Shown here: one piece after another, positions 45,068 through 53,832 of the stretch
Numbering within the stretch: the first letter of the stretch is position 1
How the letters are laid out: each line of letters opens with the position of its first letter
NCBI RefSeq assembly: GCF_001984215.1
Contig: NZ_CP019420.1
Span: 186,001-250,000, forward strand
Origin: Mycobacterium sp. MS1601
GTDB taxonomy: Bacteria > Actinomycetota > Actinomycetes > Mycobacteriales > Mycobacteriaceae
Length of the DNA: 64,000 bases
Direction: 5' to 3'
Program-made: the position numbers and the translations under genes
Notes under the pieces: model-generated
The model's database searches: none
What the model saw: the letters and a program-made list of their open reading frames with translations, nothing else
What the model was told of the DNA's origin: nothing

Positions 45068-46585
45068 TCAGTACCGGGGTGGCAATCCCACGGCTGCGGC
45101 AATCCAGTCGTAGGCGGCCAGCACCGGACCCACGACGTAGAACACCAGAACCGCCGAGCCGACGAAGTAGGCGGCGATCACCGCACCGACGATCACCTGC
45201 CCGACCGGGGTGTACAGGAACGCCGAGATGTCGAAGCCCCACGGGAAAGCGACTGGGCGGATGGAACTTCCGCCGGTTTCCGTGTTGACGGTTGCCGCCA
45301 GTCCCGTGGTGGTGGTGATCCGCGCGGTGGCGTCGTCGGTCCCCGACAACGTGACCGACGACGGCTGGCCGGCTAGCGTCAGCGTCCTACCGACCGGCAG
45401 ACCCGTGCTGGTGTCGACCACCGCCACCTTGGTCCAATTCTTGTGCGTAGCAGCCTCATACACAGAAGTGGTGACCACCAGGCGGCTGCGGTCGCCGGTG
45501 AGCATGGAGGCGGTGTACCAGGAACCGGGAACGATGACGGTTTGTCCCACCTGTTCACCGGTGGCGAGGTCTTTCAACGTCACCCAGGAGGCGACGGCGC
45601 TGGTGCGCGAGTCGTAGACCGACGTGGTGATCACGACCATGGCACCGTCGTCACTGACCAGCGCGATCCCGGAGCCGGTGGTGTCACCGGGGACGGAAAC
45701 CGTTGCACCCACCTGCGATCCGGAACTCGTGTTGATCCTCGCCACCGACGTGGTGGAGCCGATGGCGGATGAGTATGCGACGGCGGCGAGGATGACATGC
45801 GTGCCGTCCGCACTCACCTGCGCGGTACCCGACTCCGCACCCGTCAGAATGGTGGGCGTGCCGATCACCGCGCCGGTGGTGGTGTCCACCACCTCGGCCC
45901 TGGTGGTGAATCCGGTGTCCGAGTCCCCCTCGACTGTCGTGAGCAGGGCGCGGGTGCCGTCGGCGTTCAACGGCACCGAGGATGTCGACGATGCCGCGGG
46001 GACCCCCGGATCCGCTGCGACGACCACCTCAGCCTCGTCGACTTCACGCCGCGCGGTGGCCGCGTACACCCACCCGAGCGCAGAAGTTGCTCCGCCACCA
46101 CCGTGAGCCGGAGCGGCCAATGGCTTCGGCACCGAGAGCACCGCCGTCACGGAATCCGGCTCATCTCGGTGCACAGCCGGTTCCGCAGGCGGGAGATCAT
46201 CCGGCGGTGATGCCTCCACCTCGGACGCATCCTCTGTGTCGGCGTCCGCTGGCGGATCATCTGACGGTTCCTCGTCGCGCGAAGACTCCGCGACCGAGCC
46301 TCGCTCGGACAATCGCGGTCGGGTGTCGTCATCCTCGTCGGCGGGGTCCTTCGCAGTGCTGGAGCGCTCCTCCTTCGCGTCGGTCTTCGTCGCCTCGGCC
46401 CGAGCAGACTGCTTGTCGTCACTCTTCGTCGACGAGTCCTGCTGCTGGGAACTGTCTTGCGATGACGCACTGCCGGGCGAATCGTCGTCGGCCAGCGCAG
46501 TGGGCGCGCACAGCGTCAGCAGAACCCCCACACCCAGCGCGGCGGCCAAGCCACCGACGCGGCCGACACAGCACTTGTTCGTCAC
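45068..46585 (-). CDS. Secreted protein with acidic low-complexity region and beta-propeller-like repeats
   Basis: A 505-residue protein. The N-terminus CCVGRVGGLAAALGVGVLL is a signal sequence ending at about ALADDD. Residues about 35-150 are a disordered Asp/Glu/Ser-rich stretch. Residues about 190-435 contain repeated strands (NADGTRALLTTVEGD, SADGTHVILAAVAY, SDDGAMVVITTSVYDS) like YVTN-type propeller blades. A C-terminal membrane helix is near residue 470. GTG 46585 with AGGGGG upstream is preferred to ATG 46639. A surface or cell-wall role is likely; no partner is known. Confidence 0.75.
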   Translation of the reverse strand: MTNKCCVGRVGGLAAALGVGVLLTLCAPTALADDDSPGSASSQDSSQQQDSSTKSDDKQSARAEATKTDAKEERSSTAKDPADEDDDTRPRLSERGSVAESSRDEEPSDDPPADADTEDASEVEASPPDDLPPAEPAVHRDEPDSVTAVLSVPKPLAAPAHGGGGATSALGWVYAATARREVDEAEVVVAADPGVPAASSTSSVPLNADGTRALLTTVEGDSDTGFTTRAEVVDTTTGAVIGTPTILTGAESGTAQVSADGTHVILAAVAYSSAIGSTTSVARINTSSGSQVGATVSVPGDTTGSGIALVSDDGAMVVITTSVYDSRTSAVASWVTLKDLATGEQVGQTVIVPGSWYTASMLTGDRSRLVVTTSVYEAATHKNWTKVAVVDTSTGLPVGRTLTLAGQPSSVTLSGTDDATARITTTTGLAATVNTETGGSSIRPVAFPWGFDISAFLYTPVGQVIVGAVIAAYFVGSAVLVFYVVGPVLAAYDWIAAAVGLPPRY

Positions 46586-46691
46586 ATCTGCCCCCTGAAT
46601 CACCCGCAGGTCAATGCCATGAACAGTCTCGCGGGACATTCGCTGACCTAGTTCAGTAGCGGGCTACTGCATCCGGCCGGAGCACGGAGCA

Positions 46692-46723
46692 ATAAAAAAG
46701 CCGCAGGTCGTTTGACCTGCGGC
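46692..46723 (-). terminator. Rho-independent terminator of ssrA
   Basis: A perfect 10-bp stem (GCCGCAGGTC and its complement) with a 4-nt loop is followed on the minus strand by six U residues. It lies just beyond the tmRNA 3' end. Confidence 0.92.
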
Positions 46724-46729
46724 TTTCTC

Positions 46730-47096
46730 GGTGGAGCTGCCGGGAATCGAACCCGGGTCCTACGGCATTCCCTCAAGACTTCTCCGTGCGCAGTTCACTG
46801 TGTCTCTACTCGGATCTCTCAGTCACGTGAACAAGCTGAGATGACGATCCCAGTCGCTGTTTGATGTCCCCACAGGTCCCGCGACCGAACCCGTGGGTGG
46901 GTCCCTCTAGATGACGCCAGGGTCCGGGCCGAGGGCCCTCCCGGTCTGACGGATTAGCTTCGCTTAGGCAGCGAGAGCGTAATCGCGCTGATTGGAATCG
47001 GCGCTTAATTGGTTACAACGACGCTTACGGTGGTCAGTTGTCTGCACCGGCACGCTTCCCTTGATTCGATGCGCGAAGTCGAAACCGTTCAGCCCC
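46730..47096 (-). ncRNA. ssrA: tmRNA (SsrA)
   Basis: The 5' end reads GGGGCTGAACGGTTTCGACT, and the 3' end carries the T-arm GGTTCGATTCCCGGCAGCTC, whose CAGCTCC pairs with the 5' GGGGCTG to form the tRNA-like acceptor. The tag frame at 46964-47002 encodes ADSNQRDYALAA plus stop, matching the mycobacterial tag. It rescues stalled ribosomes together with SmpB. In M. tuberculosis ssrA lies close to smpB; here about 7.5 kb separate them. The mature ends are approximate, and the terminal CCA does not look fully encoded. Confidence 0.97.
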
Positions 47097-47161
47097 TCGC
47101 ACCCCGCTGACCTTCAGCGAGAGAATCAACTATACCGGGGACTTCAACGTGGACCAGCCCA

Positions 47162-47974
47162 TTATTGTTCCGCGTCGAAAGTGCGCCGGTTGGCCAGCAC
47201 CGGCAACTGCTGGCGCACCTCGGCGACAGCGGACACGTCCAGGTCCACGGTCAGCGTGCCCGACTCCGAACCGAGGCCGGCGAGCACCTCACCGGTCGGT
47301 GAGCAGACGATGCTGTGGCCGACCCCCAGCGGGGCACTTCCGAGGGTCTCCCCCGGATCCGCCTGGCCGCAGGCCACGATGTAGGCCGTCGAGTCCAGTG
47401 CCCGCGCCTGCGCAAGCAGTTCCCACTGCTCGGCTTTCCGAGGCCCGGCGCCCCAGGAGGCCGACACCACGATCACCTGGGCACCGCGGTCACCCAGCTT
47501 CTGGAACAGCGCGGGGAAGCGGATGTCGTAACAAGTGGCGAAGCCCACGACGGTTTCGCCGATCGTGACGGTGACCGGATCGGATCCCGGTGCGACGGTG
47601 TCGGATTCAGCAAAACCGAAGGCGTCGTAGAGGTGGATCTTGTGATAGTGGGCGTCCACGCCGGGACCGGTGATCAGAGTCGTGTTGTGCACCCGGCCGT
47701 CCTGCGACGGTGTGAACATCCCGGCCACGACCACCACGCCGTGTTTGGCGGCGACCGCACGTACCGCTGTGGCCCAGGGGCCGTCGAGCGGTTCGGCCAC
47801 CTCACCCAACGGCGCTCCGAACCGGCGCATCATCGCCTCGGGGAACACCACCATCGCCGATCCAGCCGCGGCCGCGTCGGCCACCTGAGCCTCGATCAAC
47901 GTGAGGTTGCGGTCGGGCTCGAGGCCGGAGTTCAACTGCGCCAGACTGATACGGAGCTTTGATGAGGTATACAT
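47162..47974 (-). CDS. Nitrilase-superfamily carbon-nitrogen hydrolase
   Basis: A 270-residue nitrilase-fold amidase with the Glu-Lys-Cys triad: Glu in VVFPEAMM, Lys in AHYHKIHLYD and Cys in GFATCYDIRFP. It hydrolyses amides or related C-N bonds. The start ATG 47974 lies inside the GntR-type operator; a longer in-frame start at 48043 would overlap the divergent gntR. It appears to belong to a small regulon with the MFS transporter and DUF2848 genes, suggesting catabolism of an imported amide or ureide-like compound. Confidence 0.88.
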   Translation of the reverse strand: MYTSSKLRISLAQLNSGLEPDRNLTLIEAQVADAAAAGSAMVVFPEAMMRRFGAPLGEVAEPLDGPWATAVRAVAAKHGVVVVAGMFTPSQDGRVHNTTLITGPGVDAHYHKIHLYDAFGFAESDTVAPGSDPVTVTIGETVVGFATCYDIRFPALFQKLGDRGAQVIVVSASWGAGPRKAEQWELLAQARALDSTAYIVACGQADPGETLGSAPLGVGHSIVCSPTGEVLAGLGSESGTLTVDLDVSAVAEVRQQLPVLANRRTFDAEQ

Positions 47975-47983
47975 TTGGTATGC
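47967..47983. promoter_or_regulatory. GntR-type operator, nitrilase/gntR side
   Basis: GTATACATTTGGTATGC, i.e. GTATACA-N4-GTATGC. The identical outer sequence occurs at 49994-50010 between the MFS and DUF2848 genes. It overlaps the start codons of both divergent genes, a position suited to repression. Confidence 0.7.
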
Positions 47984-48621
47984 AATCCCTTTCGGGTCGA
48001 GATCGAGCGTATGCGTATCTGCGTGATCAGGTGCTGAGCTCACCTGCGGCGACGGGCACGTTCCTCAACGAGCAGCAGCTGGCCACCCAGATCGGGGTGT
48101 CGCGCACCCCGGTCCGCGAGGCACTGCTGACGTTGCAAGCCGAGGGCCTGGTCGAGATGGTGCCCAAGCGCGGGGTGTATGTGCCTGCGATGTCGGGCCG
48201 GCAGATCGCCGAGTTGATGGACCTGCGCGGAGCGCTGGAGCGCCATGCCGCCTCGACCTTCCTGAAGGCGGGCACCACCCCTGTCGCCGCCATGCAGGCC
48301 ACCCTCACCGACCAGGGTGCGATCTGCGCCTCCGACGACGACGGCGCCGCACAGCGATTCATCGAACTCGACACCCGGTTCCACCAGATCCTCATCGACG
48401 CCGCCGGAAGCGAACTGCTCTCGCGCACCTATGCGGGGCTGCGCGCCCGGCAGCTCCGCGTCGGATTGACCGCGTTGCTGCACGGGCACGAACGCCGCCG
48501 CGAGGTCTGTACCGAGCACCAGACGATCGTCGATGCGTTGGCCAACGGAGACGAGCAGCTGGCTCACCGGGCCATCGACGAACATCTTCAGATCACCCTG
48601 CAGATCCTGTTGCGGGCGTAG
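47980..48621 (+). CDS. GntR-family (FadR/FCD) transcriptional regulator
   Basis: A 213-residue regulator with an N-terminal winged helix (FLNEQQLATQIGVSRTPVRE, LQAEGLVEMVPKRGVYV) and a C-terminal FCD ligand domain with metal-site histidines (DTRFHQIL, EHQTIVDAL, HRAIDEHL). The start may be 47980 or 47959; both lie at the operator. It probably represses itself, the nitrilase and, through the second operator, the transporter and DUF2848 genes. Its 3' end overlaps the convergent MFS gene by 29 bp. Confidence 0.9.
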   Translation: MQSLSGRDRAYAYLRDQVLSSPAATGTFLNEQQLATQIGVSRTPVREALLTLQAEGLVEMVPKRGVYVPAMSGRQIAELMDLRGALERHAASTFLKAGTTPVAAMQATLTDQGAICASDDDGAAQRFIELDTRFHQILIDAAGSELLSRTYAGLRARQLRVGLTALLHGHERRREVCTEHQTIVDALANGDEQLAHRAIDEHLQITLQILLRA

Positions 48622-49930
48622 CGGTTTCGGCAATGCCGCGGTAGTGCTCCTCCTCGCTGCTGTCAGGGTTGCGCCCCAGCAGCAGACCGAGGACCGTCAG
48701 CACACCCACCACCCCGATGTAGCCGAGGATCGCCGGCCAGCCGCCGGTGGCGTCCAGCAGATAGGTGAACATCAGCGGGGCGATGGCGCCACCGAACACA
48801 CCGGCAATGGTGTAGGCCAGCGACGAGCCGGTTGAGCGCAGCGGCACGCTGAACTGTTCGGTGACAAACGCTGCCTGCGGGCCGTACATGAACGAGTGGA
48901 ACGCCAGACCGATCACCACACCGAGGATCAGCAGCGGGAACGATCCGGTGTCGATCAACAGGAAAAAGATCAGCGTCCAGATCACCCCGCCCACGGCGGC
49001 CACGCCGTAGACCAGGCGCCGGTTGAAGCGGTCGGAGACCGCGCCCGCCAGCGGGATGAGACCAAGCTGGAAGGCTGATCCGATCAGGATGGCAATCAGC
49101 ACCTCGCTGCGCTCCATTCCCAGGTGCAGGGTGCCGTAGGTGATCGAGAAAACGGTGAACAGCGCGTACATCACGTCGGGGGCGATACGGGACAGGATCG
49201 CGGCGACGAGTGGACGGGTCTGCGTGGTGAACACGTCGCGAATGGGAGCCTCCGGACGGTCGCCGCTTTCCTGCAGCGCCTTGAACACCGGAGTGTCCTC
49301 CAGCTTGAGCCGGATCCACAGGCCGAAACCGATCAGCACCGCCGACAGCAAGAACGCCAGCCGCCAGCCCCAGTCCTCGAACTGCTCCTCGGAGAATGCG
49401 AGCGTCAGGCCGGCGAGCGCGCCGTTGGCCAGCAGATTGCCCGCGGGCGGGCCCACCTGGGCGGCCGAGGCCCAGAAGCCACGTTTTCTGGGATCGCCGT
49501 ACTCGCTGGAGAGCAACACCGCACCGCCCCATTCGCCACCGACGGCGACGCCCTGGGCGAACCGCATGGCCACCAGCAGGATGGGTGCCGCCACGCCGAT
49601 CGAGGCGTAGCTCGGGATGAGGCCGATCAGGAAGGTCGTGACGCCGATCAGCAGCAGGGTGATCACCAAGAGCTGTTTGCGGCCGATGATGTCGCCGAGG
49701 CGACCGAACACGAACCCACCGATGGGCCGGGCCACATAGCCCACCGCGTAGGTGGAAAACGCCAGCAGCGTGCCGGTCAGCGGATCACTGTCGGGGAAGA
49801 ACACCACCGGGAACACCAGTGCCGCGGCGGCCGAGTAGACCGCGAAGTCGTACCACTCGAGCGCCGTGCCGGTGAGGCTGGCGGCGAAAGCCTTGGTCAG
49901 GCTCTTTTTATCGGCTACTTGCGCCGTCAT
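48593..49930 (-). CDS. MFS transporter, metabolite:H+ symporter family
   Basis: A 445-residue, twelve-helix permease. The loop motifs RPIGGFVFGRLGDIIGRKQ and the TALEWYDFAVYSAAAALVF start are typical of the metabolite:proton symporter (MHS) group that takes up carboxylates and osmolytes. ATG 49930 is the natural start. It is divergent from the DUF2848 gene, with a GntR-type operator in between, so it probably imports the substrate of that pathway. Confidence 0.9.
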   Translation of the reverse strand: MTAQVADKKSLTKAFAASLTGTALEWYDFAVYSAAAALVFPVVFFPDSDPLTGTLLAFSTYAVGYVARPIGGFVFGRLGDIIGRKQLLVITLLLIGVTTFLIGLIPSYASIGVAAPILLVAMRFAQGVAVGGEWGGAVLLSSEYGDPRKRGFWASAAQVGPPAGNLLANGALAGLTLAFSEEQFEDWGWRLAFLLSAVLIGFGLWIRLKLEDTPVFKALQESGDRPEAPIRDVFTTQTRPLVAAILSRIAPDVMYALFTVFSITYGTLHLGMERSEVLIAILIGSAFQLGLIPLAGAVSDRFNRRLVYGVAAVGGVIWTLIFFLLIDTGSFPLLILGVVIGLAFHSFMYGPQAAFVTEQFSVPLRSTGSSLAYTIAGVFGGAIAPLMFTYLLDATGGWPAILGYIGVVGVLTVLGLLLGRNPDSSEEEHYRGIAETATPATGSAG

Positions 49931-49993
49931 CGAACCAATCCTCTTCGTGTGCGGGCCGCGCATCGTGCGACCTTGTGACGTACCATACTTCTC

Positions 49994-50010
49994 GTATACA
50001 ACATGTATGC
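49994..50010. promoter_or_regulatory. GntR-type operator, MFS/DUF2848 side
   Basis: GTATACAACATGTATGC, differing from the 47967 site only in the four central bases. A further GTACCATAC half-site lies at 49980-49988. Its location between two divergent genes fits control of both. Confidence 0.7.
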
Positions 50011-50061
50011 GAAGGAACGGTCAAGGCGGAAACGCAGAATTTACGAGAAGGAGCCAGCCCG

Positions 50062-50736
50062 ATGCTGACGTTCGAACTGCCCGACGGATCCGTTGTGACG
50101 GTGCACCCCACCACGGTCTTGAACGCCGGATACGCAGGTCGCAACCAGGACGAGGTGGCCGCACACATCGCCGAACTCGCCGAGCTGGGAGTGCCCGCAC
50201 CGTCGGTCATACCTGCGCTGTACCCCGTATCGCCCTACCTGGCACAACAGACCGACACCGTGCACACCCAGCACAGCCGCACCTCCGGTGAGGCCGAGTG
50301 GGCAATCGTGATCACCGACGACGAAGACGTTCTGCTCACGGTGGCCTGCGACCACACCGATCGCACCCTGGAGACCCACAGTGTGGCCTGGAGCAAGAAC
50401 GCAGCCCCCGACGTGGTGGGCAAGCGCGCCTGGCGACTGACCGATATCGCCGACCGGATCGACGAGATCACCCTGAAAGCCTGGGTGGGCACCGAGGAGA
50501 CTCTCATCCAATCCGGGTCGCTGGCAGACCTGCTGGGACCCGACTACTGGTTGGGCGTCCTGCGCGAGCGCGGCCTGTTCCGGCCGGGCACCGTACTGCT
50601 GTCCGGCACCATCACGATGCTGGCCGACGTGGATCAGTTCGCCGACGCCTGGAAGGTCGAACTGGCCGATCCTGCAACCGGATTCACCTCCACCTGCCAG
50701 TACCGGACAGTGCCGATGCCCGAACCCATCGGCTAG
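50062..50736 (+). CDS. DUF2848 family protein
   Basis: A 224-residue protein matching the DUF2848 family (opening LTFELPDGSVVTV; later ACDHTDRTLE, SKNAAPDVVGKRAW), thought to have a fumarylacetoacetase-like fold. ATG 50062 has GAAGGAG upstream; longer in-frame starts would include the operator. Together with the nitrilase and MHS permease it probably acts in a catabolic path under the GntR regulator. The reaction is unknown. Confidence 0.82.
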   Translation: MLTFELPDGSVVTVHPTTVLNAGYAGRNQDEVAAHIAELAELGVPAPSVIPALYPVSPYLAQQTDTVHTQHSRTSGEAEWAIVITDDEDVLLTVACDHTDRTLETHSVAWSKNAAPDVVGKRAWRLTDIADRIDEITLKAWVGTEETLIQSGSLADLLGPDYWLGVLRERGLFRPGTVLLSGTITMLADVDQFADAWKVELADPATGFTSTCQYRTVPMPEPIG

Positions 50737-51572
50737 ATCACGTAGGCGAGGTTCTCCACGATCTGCCGCCCGACTGCCTGATCACCCACGATCTCGACGT
50801 CGCCGGGCGAAACCCGGCCTCCGCACAGCCGGGTGAAGTGCAGTCCGTCGACGCGGATCACGGAGGTAGGCTCGGCCCCGCCGAAATCGTCGACCACCGA
50901 CGCGCGGCCGTCGACCGCCACCCGGATGGAGCGGGTCAAACCACCGGTGAGCTCCAGCTCCACCCGCGCCCCGTCGGGTGCTTTACCGCGCTTGCCGATG
51001 ACAAATCCCATGCTGGCAGCGATCTCGTCGAGGGCCTGGCGGGCATCCGCGCCACCCAGATCAGCCGCGGTGGCCGGGAGGTTCAACGCTTCCCGGATGT
51101 CCTGCGCGTGCATCCAGCAGTCGAAGGTGCGAATGCGCATGAACCGGCCGTAACTGTCCGGGCCGGCAGGAGTGAGGGTGGCGGCGTTCCACGCCTCGTC
51201 GGTCATGGTGGTCAACATCGTGGTGCGCTGGGCGGTGACGTCCCCGAAGCGCGCCATCATGTCCTCGGGGGTCTCGGCCGCCAGATAACGCACCCAGCAC
51301 TCGTTGAGCACACCGATGTCGTTGTTGACGTGCCCCAGGGCGGCGACATCGCAATCGGCCTCCGGAGTTGGGATGCCCAGCAGCATCGACTCGGTGCCGA
51401 TGACATGACTCACCACATCGTGCACCCGCCAGCCGGGCAGCGAAGTGCCGGCCTGCCAGCCCTGCGCATGCTGTCCGGCAAGTTGGCGTTCGATGGCTTC
51501 CCAGGACGCGAAAAGCCCTGCCAGAACGCCGTTTTTGTCGAGCATGGTCACCGCGCGTGTGGGGCTGGACAT
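50733..51572 (-). CDS. Maleylpyruvate isomerase-family (mycothiol-dependent-type) protein
   Basis: A 279-residue DinB/MDMPI-fold protein. Metal-site candidates are His in WRVHDVVSHVIGTE and His in CWMHAQDIREAL, the usual three-helix arrangement. Many members use mycothiol as cofactor, but actual substrates vary widely. A start at Met10 (MLDKNG) is also possible. Its stop overlaps the convergent DUF2848 gene by 4 nt, and it follows the TPR gene by 44 nt on the same strand. Confidence 0.82.
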   Translation of the reverse strand: MSSPTRAVTMLDKNGVLAGLFASWEAIERQLAGQHAQGWQAGTSLPGWRVHDVVSHVIGTESMLLGIPTPEADCDVAALGHVNNDIGVLNECWVRYLAAETPEDMMARFGDVTAQRTTMLTTMTDEAWNAATLTPAGPDSYGRFMRIRTFDCWMHAQDIREALNLPATAADLGGADARQALDEIAASMGFVIGKRGKAPDGARVELELTGGLTRSIRVAVDGRASVVDDFGGAEPTSVIRVDGLHFTRLCGGRVSPGDVEIVGDQAVGRQIVENLAYVI

Positions 51573-51616
51573 ACCGCGATGTTAACGGCAACGCCACTGC
51601 GCCTCGCGCGGATTGC

Positions 51617-52621
51617 TCAGGTTCGCGTCAACCACCCGATGAGGATCGTCAGGATGGTGGCAAGCAACAGCACAACGGCTGCGGGCAGCGACACCGCCGC
51701 CAGAAGGCCGGACGCGCTGAGCACGCCCACCACCACCGCGTACACCGCCAGGCCCCCGCGCACCGCCAGCATCGGCCTGGCTCGCATCACCGACCGCAAC
51801 GCGGCCCTGGGCACCGGTCGCACCACCCTCACCAGCAGCGCCACCGTGACGATGGCGGCAATCACCGTGATCACCCGCGGCGCGGCGGCCCCGGGTTGAT
51901 GGCTGACGATCGCGAAATATGCGGTCACCAACACCATCAAGGTGACCCAACGCATCGGCCGAATCAGCGCCACTCCGACGTTACGACGAACATGTTCTCC
52001 CAGTTCGGGATCCATGCGCCCGGCTCCCAGAAATCCGGTCAGCGCCCGGCTCCAGTGTCCTCGGTTCAACCGGTTCACTGCGATGTTGTGCTCGGCGGAG
52101 GCGTGCTCGGGGTCCAGCCGCAGCGCCTCCTGGTAGGCCACGGTGGACTCTTCCAGCCGACCCAGCTTGTTCAGAATTCGTCCACACAGGAAATGCACCT
52201 CGGGATCTGCACTGCCACCACGCAGCGCCTCGACCGCTGCGGTGTAGGCCTGCAGAAAATGGCCGGCATTCAACAGCAGCATTCCGTAGGTGTAGTGCGT
52301 CAGGTAGTTGTGCGAATCGGCCAGCACCGCGCGGTAGGCCAGCGTGAGTGCGTCGTGCCGTTGCCCCAGTTGGTCGAGTGCCAGAGCGTAGACCCGCATC
52401 GCGTACACATGCCCGGGGTCGACAGACAACGCGGCAAAGGCGCTGGACGCGGCGGCCTCCGGGTTGTCCAGACCCAGTTGCGCCCTCGCCATCTCCACCA
52501 GCAGCGCCGCGCTGTCCGGGTTCTGCTGCAACGCCGTTCCGAGAATGTCGGCAGCTTGACGGTATTGACGACCGTCGGAGTACATCCGGGCGATGCCGAC
52601 CGTCTGCTCGACTGACGTCAA
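51617..52621 (-). CDS. TPR-repeat membrane protein
   Basis: A 334-residue protein. Residues about 5-200 are tandem TPR-like helical repeats (QTVGIARMYSDGRQYRQAAD, AYQEALRLDPEHASAEHNIA). The C-terminal third holds about four hydrophobic helices. It overlaps the AAA ATPase gene by 4 nt, so the two are co-translated and likely work together, with this protein as the membrane anchor. No named family is recognised beyond TPR. Confidence 0.8.
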   Translation of the reverse strand: MTSVEQTVGIARMYSDGRQYRQAADILGTALQQNPDSAALLVEMARAQLGLDNPEAAASSAFAALSVDPGHVYAMRVYALALDQLGQRHDALTLAYRAVLADSHNYLTHYTYGMLLLNAGHFLQAYTAAVEALRGGSADPEVHFLCGRILNKLGRLEESTVAYQEALRLDPEHASAEHNIAVNRLNRGHWSRALTGFLGAGRMDPELGEHVRRNVGVALIRPMRWVTLMVLVTAYFAIVSHQPGAAAPRVITVIAAIVTVALLVRVVRPVPRAALRSVMRARPMLAVRGGLAVYAVVVGVLSASGLLAAVSLPAAVVLLLATILTILIGWLTRT

Positions 52622-53823
52622 CGAAACTTCCTGCGGCGCAGGTACTTCGCCAGATCGTCGTAGGCGCCGTCCCGGTTGCCGAACTCGACTACGTTGCGGG
52701 CCACGTCGAACCAGGGGCCCGTGCTCGGTCTGATCTGGGCGAGCGCGGCGTCGATGTCTTTCATGGTGACCGGCCGGATGTTGCCGCTGCGCAGCGAGTC
52801 GGCCATAGCCAACTGGGTGGCCGACTCGCAGATGTGAGCCAGGTCGGCACCCGAGAATCCGTCGGTGCGAGCAGCGATCTTGGCCAGATCGATTCCGGCG
52901 ATGGGACGGTCGCGCAGGTTGGTCCGCACGATGGCCTCTCTGGCGGCGGCATCGGGCAGACCCACGAAGATCATCCGGTCGAAACGGCCGGGCCGCCGCA
53001 GCGCCGAGTCGACGTCCCAGGGCATGTTGGTGGCGCCAAGGACATACACCCCGTCGTTGTCAGAGGTCGCCGAATCCATCTCGGCCAGAAGGGTGTTCAC
53101 CAGCACTCGCAGTGTCGCGTTGTTGTTGACGGCGTTGCGGCGCTGGCCCAGCGCGTCGACCTCGTCGAAGAACAGCACGCACGGCGTATTGCGCCTGGCG
53201 GTCTCGAAGATCTCGTGCAGCGCACGTTCACTGTCACCGAACCAGTGCTGCATCACATCGGTGATGCCCACGGCAAGGAAGTTCGCGCCCAGCTCACCCG
53301 ACACAGCCTTGGCCACGTAGGTCTTGCCGCATCCGGGTGGCCCGTAGAGGAGCAGCCCGCCGCGGGCGGACACCTTGTACGCCTTCATCATCTCGGGGTT
53401 GCGGATGGGGCCCAGCAGGGCGAGTTCGAGTTGGGCTTTGACCTCAGGCATGCCCGCCACGTCCTCGAGCCGCAGAGAGCTGCGCTGCACCGCGTCGTAG
53501 TCGTCCTCGTCCAGCGGCGACGAGAACTCGGTGGAGTCGACGAACGCGGGACCGATGATGTCGGCCACCTCTTCCTCGGCCGCCGTCCAGTTGAACTCGG
53601 GCTCAGCTGCGGGGCCGGTCAGCGCAGCGCTACAGCGCTGTAAAAGGGCAAGCGCGGCGGCGTTGCCCGCGCTCTGCGTCAGCGCCGTGCTGCAGTGGCC
53701 CAGCGCTTCGGTTGCACGGCCGGCCTCCAACAGCAGTTCGGCGAGATGCAGCCGCAGCTCCAGAACCTGGGGACTGCGCTCGACGGCCGCCGTGAGTTCT
53801 GAGATCAACGCGTCCTGCGCCAC
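52618..53823 (-). CDS. AAA+ ATPase with N-terminal TPR region
   Basis: A 401-residue protein. Residues 1-70 are TPR-like, followed by an acidic linker and a classic AAA module: Walker A GPPGCGKT (161-168), Walker B VLFFDE with Asp220/Glu221, sensor LGATNMPWDVD and Arg-finger stretch RRPGRFDR. The domain is of the FtsH/Cdc48 classic type but has no protease or second AAA. Paired with the downstream TPR membrane protein it may remodel a membrane-associated complex. The substrate is unknown. Confidence 0.88.
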   Translation of the reverse strand: MAQDALISELTAAVERSPQVLELRLHLAELLLEAGRATEALGHCSTALTQSAGNAAALALLQRCSAALTGPAAEPEFNWTAAEEEVADIIGPAFVDSTEFSSPLDEDDYDAVQRSSLRLEDVAGMPEVKAQLELALLGPIRNPEMMKAYKVSARGGLLLYGPPGCGKTYVAKAVSGELGANFLAVGITDVMQHWFGDSERALHEIFETARRNTPCVLFFDEVDALGQRRNAVNNNATLRVLVNTLLAEMDSATSDNDGVYVLGATNMPWDVDSALRRPGRFDRMIFVGLPDAAAREAIVRTNLRDRPIAGIDLAKIAARTDGFSGADLAHICESATQLAMADSLRSGNIRPVTMKDIDAALAQIRPSTGPWFDVARNVVEFGNRDGAYDDLAKYLRRRKFR

Positions 53824-53832
53824 GCGCCAACC

